A stretch of 5,922 nucleotides of DNA from an uncultured Collinsella sp. (GTDB lineage: Bacteria; Actinomycetota; Coriobacteriia; Coriobacteriales; Coriobacteriaceae): NCBI GenBank assembly GCA_958423535.1, contig CATZRJ010000078.1, positions 1 to 5,922 of the forward strand, written 5' to 3'. Made by a program: the position numbers and the translations under genes. Position 1 is the stretch's first letter. The number at the start of each line of letters is the position of its first letter. Under the pieces are notes generated by a model that was not told the origin of the DNA, searched no databases, and was given only the letters and a program-made list of their open reading frames with translations. This document shows, in pieces, positions 5,095 through 5,922 of this stretch.

Positions 5095-5922
5095 ATGCAA
5101 ACTTACGAATCGGACGCCAATATCGGAAACATTAAGCTCATCGCCGTCGACATGGACAAGACACTGCTGACCGACGAGCGCGTGCTGCCGCAAGGCCTCG
5201 ACGAACGCCTGGACAAGCTCGCCGAAGCCGGCATCGTATTCTGCCCCGCCAGCGGACGTCCCGCCCCCAAGCTCGAAGAGATGTTCGAGGGCATCAAGAA
5301 CCGCCTCGCCTTTTGTCCCGACAACGGAGCGTGCGTGATCTATCGCGGCAGCTATATCTATAAGAGCAATATCGACGTGGAGCTGTATCAGCAGGTCTTG
5401 AGCCGCGCCTCGGAGGATCCGCGCGCCGTCCCCGTCCTGTGCTGCTTCGACGAGTTTTACGTGCTTGCCCGCGACCATCAATACCACGACGAGATCAGCG
5501 TCTACTACAACACAATCAACTACGTCGACAGCTTTGAGGGCATTGATATCGAGTCCAACAAGATCTCGATCTTCTTCCCCGCCTATGATGCCGAGCCCGC
5601 ATTCCGCGAGACCTATAGCCCCGAGTTCTCGGACAAGCTCTACGTCACCAACGCCGGGCGCGAGTGGATCGACTTTATGAACCTGGGCGTCGACAAGGGC
5701 GCCGGCGTCGCGCACCTGTGCGAGCACCTGGGCATCGATATTGCCGATGCCGCCGCCGTGGGCGATACCTACAACGACATCCCCATGCTCGAGCGCGTCG
5801 GGCATAGCTTTATCGTGGACAATGCCGAGGAGCACATGAACGCACATGCCAAGTGGCGCATTCCGAGCAACAACGACGGGGGCGTACTGACGCTCATCGA
5901 CGCCATCTTGGCGGCTCGTTAA
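5095..5922 (+). CDS. Cof-type HAD-superfamily hydrolase (sugar- or cofactor-phosphate phosphatase)
   Basis: The 275-residue protein is complete; its TAA is the last codon of the window. It has all four HAD motifs. Motif I is DMDKTLL with nucleophile Asp19 and acid/base Asp21. Motif II is ASGRP with Ser53. Motif III is Lys201 in GVDKGAGV. Motif IV is GDTYNDIPML with Asp224 and Asp228 for Mg2+. The long insert between motifs II and III (about residues 80-190) is the C2B cap of the Cof/YbiV-like group, and the end NNDGGVLTLI matches the usual (N/E)DGV tail. Such cytoplasmic enzymes dephosphorylate sugar phosphates, FMN, pyridoxal phosphate or similar small molecules; the substrate cannot be read from sequence. 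The N-terminus is about ten residues longer than usual before motif I. It is transcribed divergently from the argG leader, and nothing ties it to arginine metabolism. Confidence 0.93.
   Translation: MQTYESDANIGNIKLIAVDMDKTLLTDERVLPQGLDERLDKLAEAGIVFCPASGRPAPKLEEMFEGIKNRLAFCPDNGACVIYRGSYIYKSNIDVELYQQVLSRASEDPRAVPVLCCFDEFYVLARDHQYHDEISVYYNTINYVDSFEGIDIESNKISIFFPAYDAEPAFRETYSPEFSDKLYVTNAGREWIDFMNLGVDKGAGVAHLCEHLGIDIADAAAVGDTYNDIPMLERVGHSFIVDNAEEHMNAHAKWRIPSNNDGGVLTLIDAILAAR

Noticed and set aside
5053..5847. Minus-strand open frame (264 codons) opposite the HAD phosphatase
   Set aside because: The plus strand encodes all four HAD motifs; the minus frame has no recognisable domain.

Overview
The window looks like chromosomal housekeeping DNA from a GC-rich, Gram-positive-type bacterium. 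The coding regions prefer codons ending in C or G (GCC, CTC, AAG, CGC), while the spacers are richer in A and T. Protein style and gene set suggest a gut Coriobacteriia member such as Collinsella. That is an impression from memory, not a measured match. I see no tRNA, rRNA, CRISPR array, insertion sequence or prophage gene.

Layout from left to right. The 3' part of rpiB (+) ends at 414. It faces ndk (-, 571-975) across a short spacer holding two back-to-back hairpin terminators, one per strand. Next on the minus strand is argH (1361-2791), with its own terminator and a separate ndk promoter in the argH-ndk spacer. A 56-codon gene of unknown function with a strong ribosome binding site (2910-3080, -) lies between argH and argG. 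A strong GC hairpin separates that small gene from argG (3314-4540, -). A 554-base spacer follows, then a complete Cof-type HAD phosphatase gene (5095-5922, +) that ends exactly at the window edge.

ArgG and ArgH catalyse the last two steps of arginine synthesis: citrulline plus aspartate to argininosuccinate, then to arginine plus fumarate. They lie in series on the same strand, so argG, the small gene and argH may be partly co-transcribed.

The most interesting part is the leader of argG. A 24-codon open frame at 4746-4820 (-) has a near-perfect Shine-Dalgarno site and six arginine codons among its last ten, ending in three consecutive CGA codons before the stop. It is followed by a chain of alternative hairpins, the last a terminator-like stem followed by five T's about 95 bases before argG. 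This is the architecture of ribosome-mediated transcription attenuation, here apparently sensing arginine. The peptide and hairpins are seen directly in the sequence. The switching mechanism is inferred.
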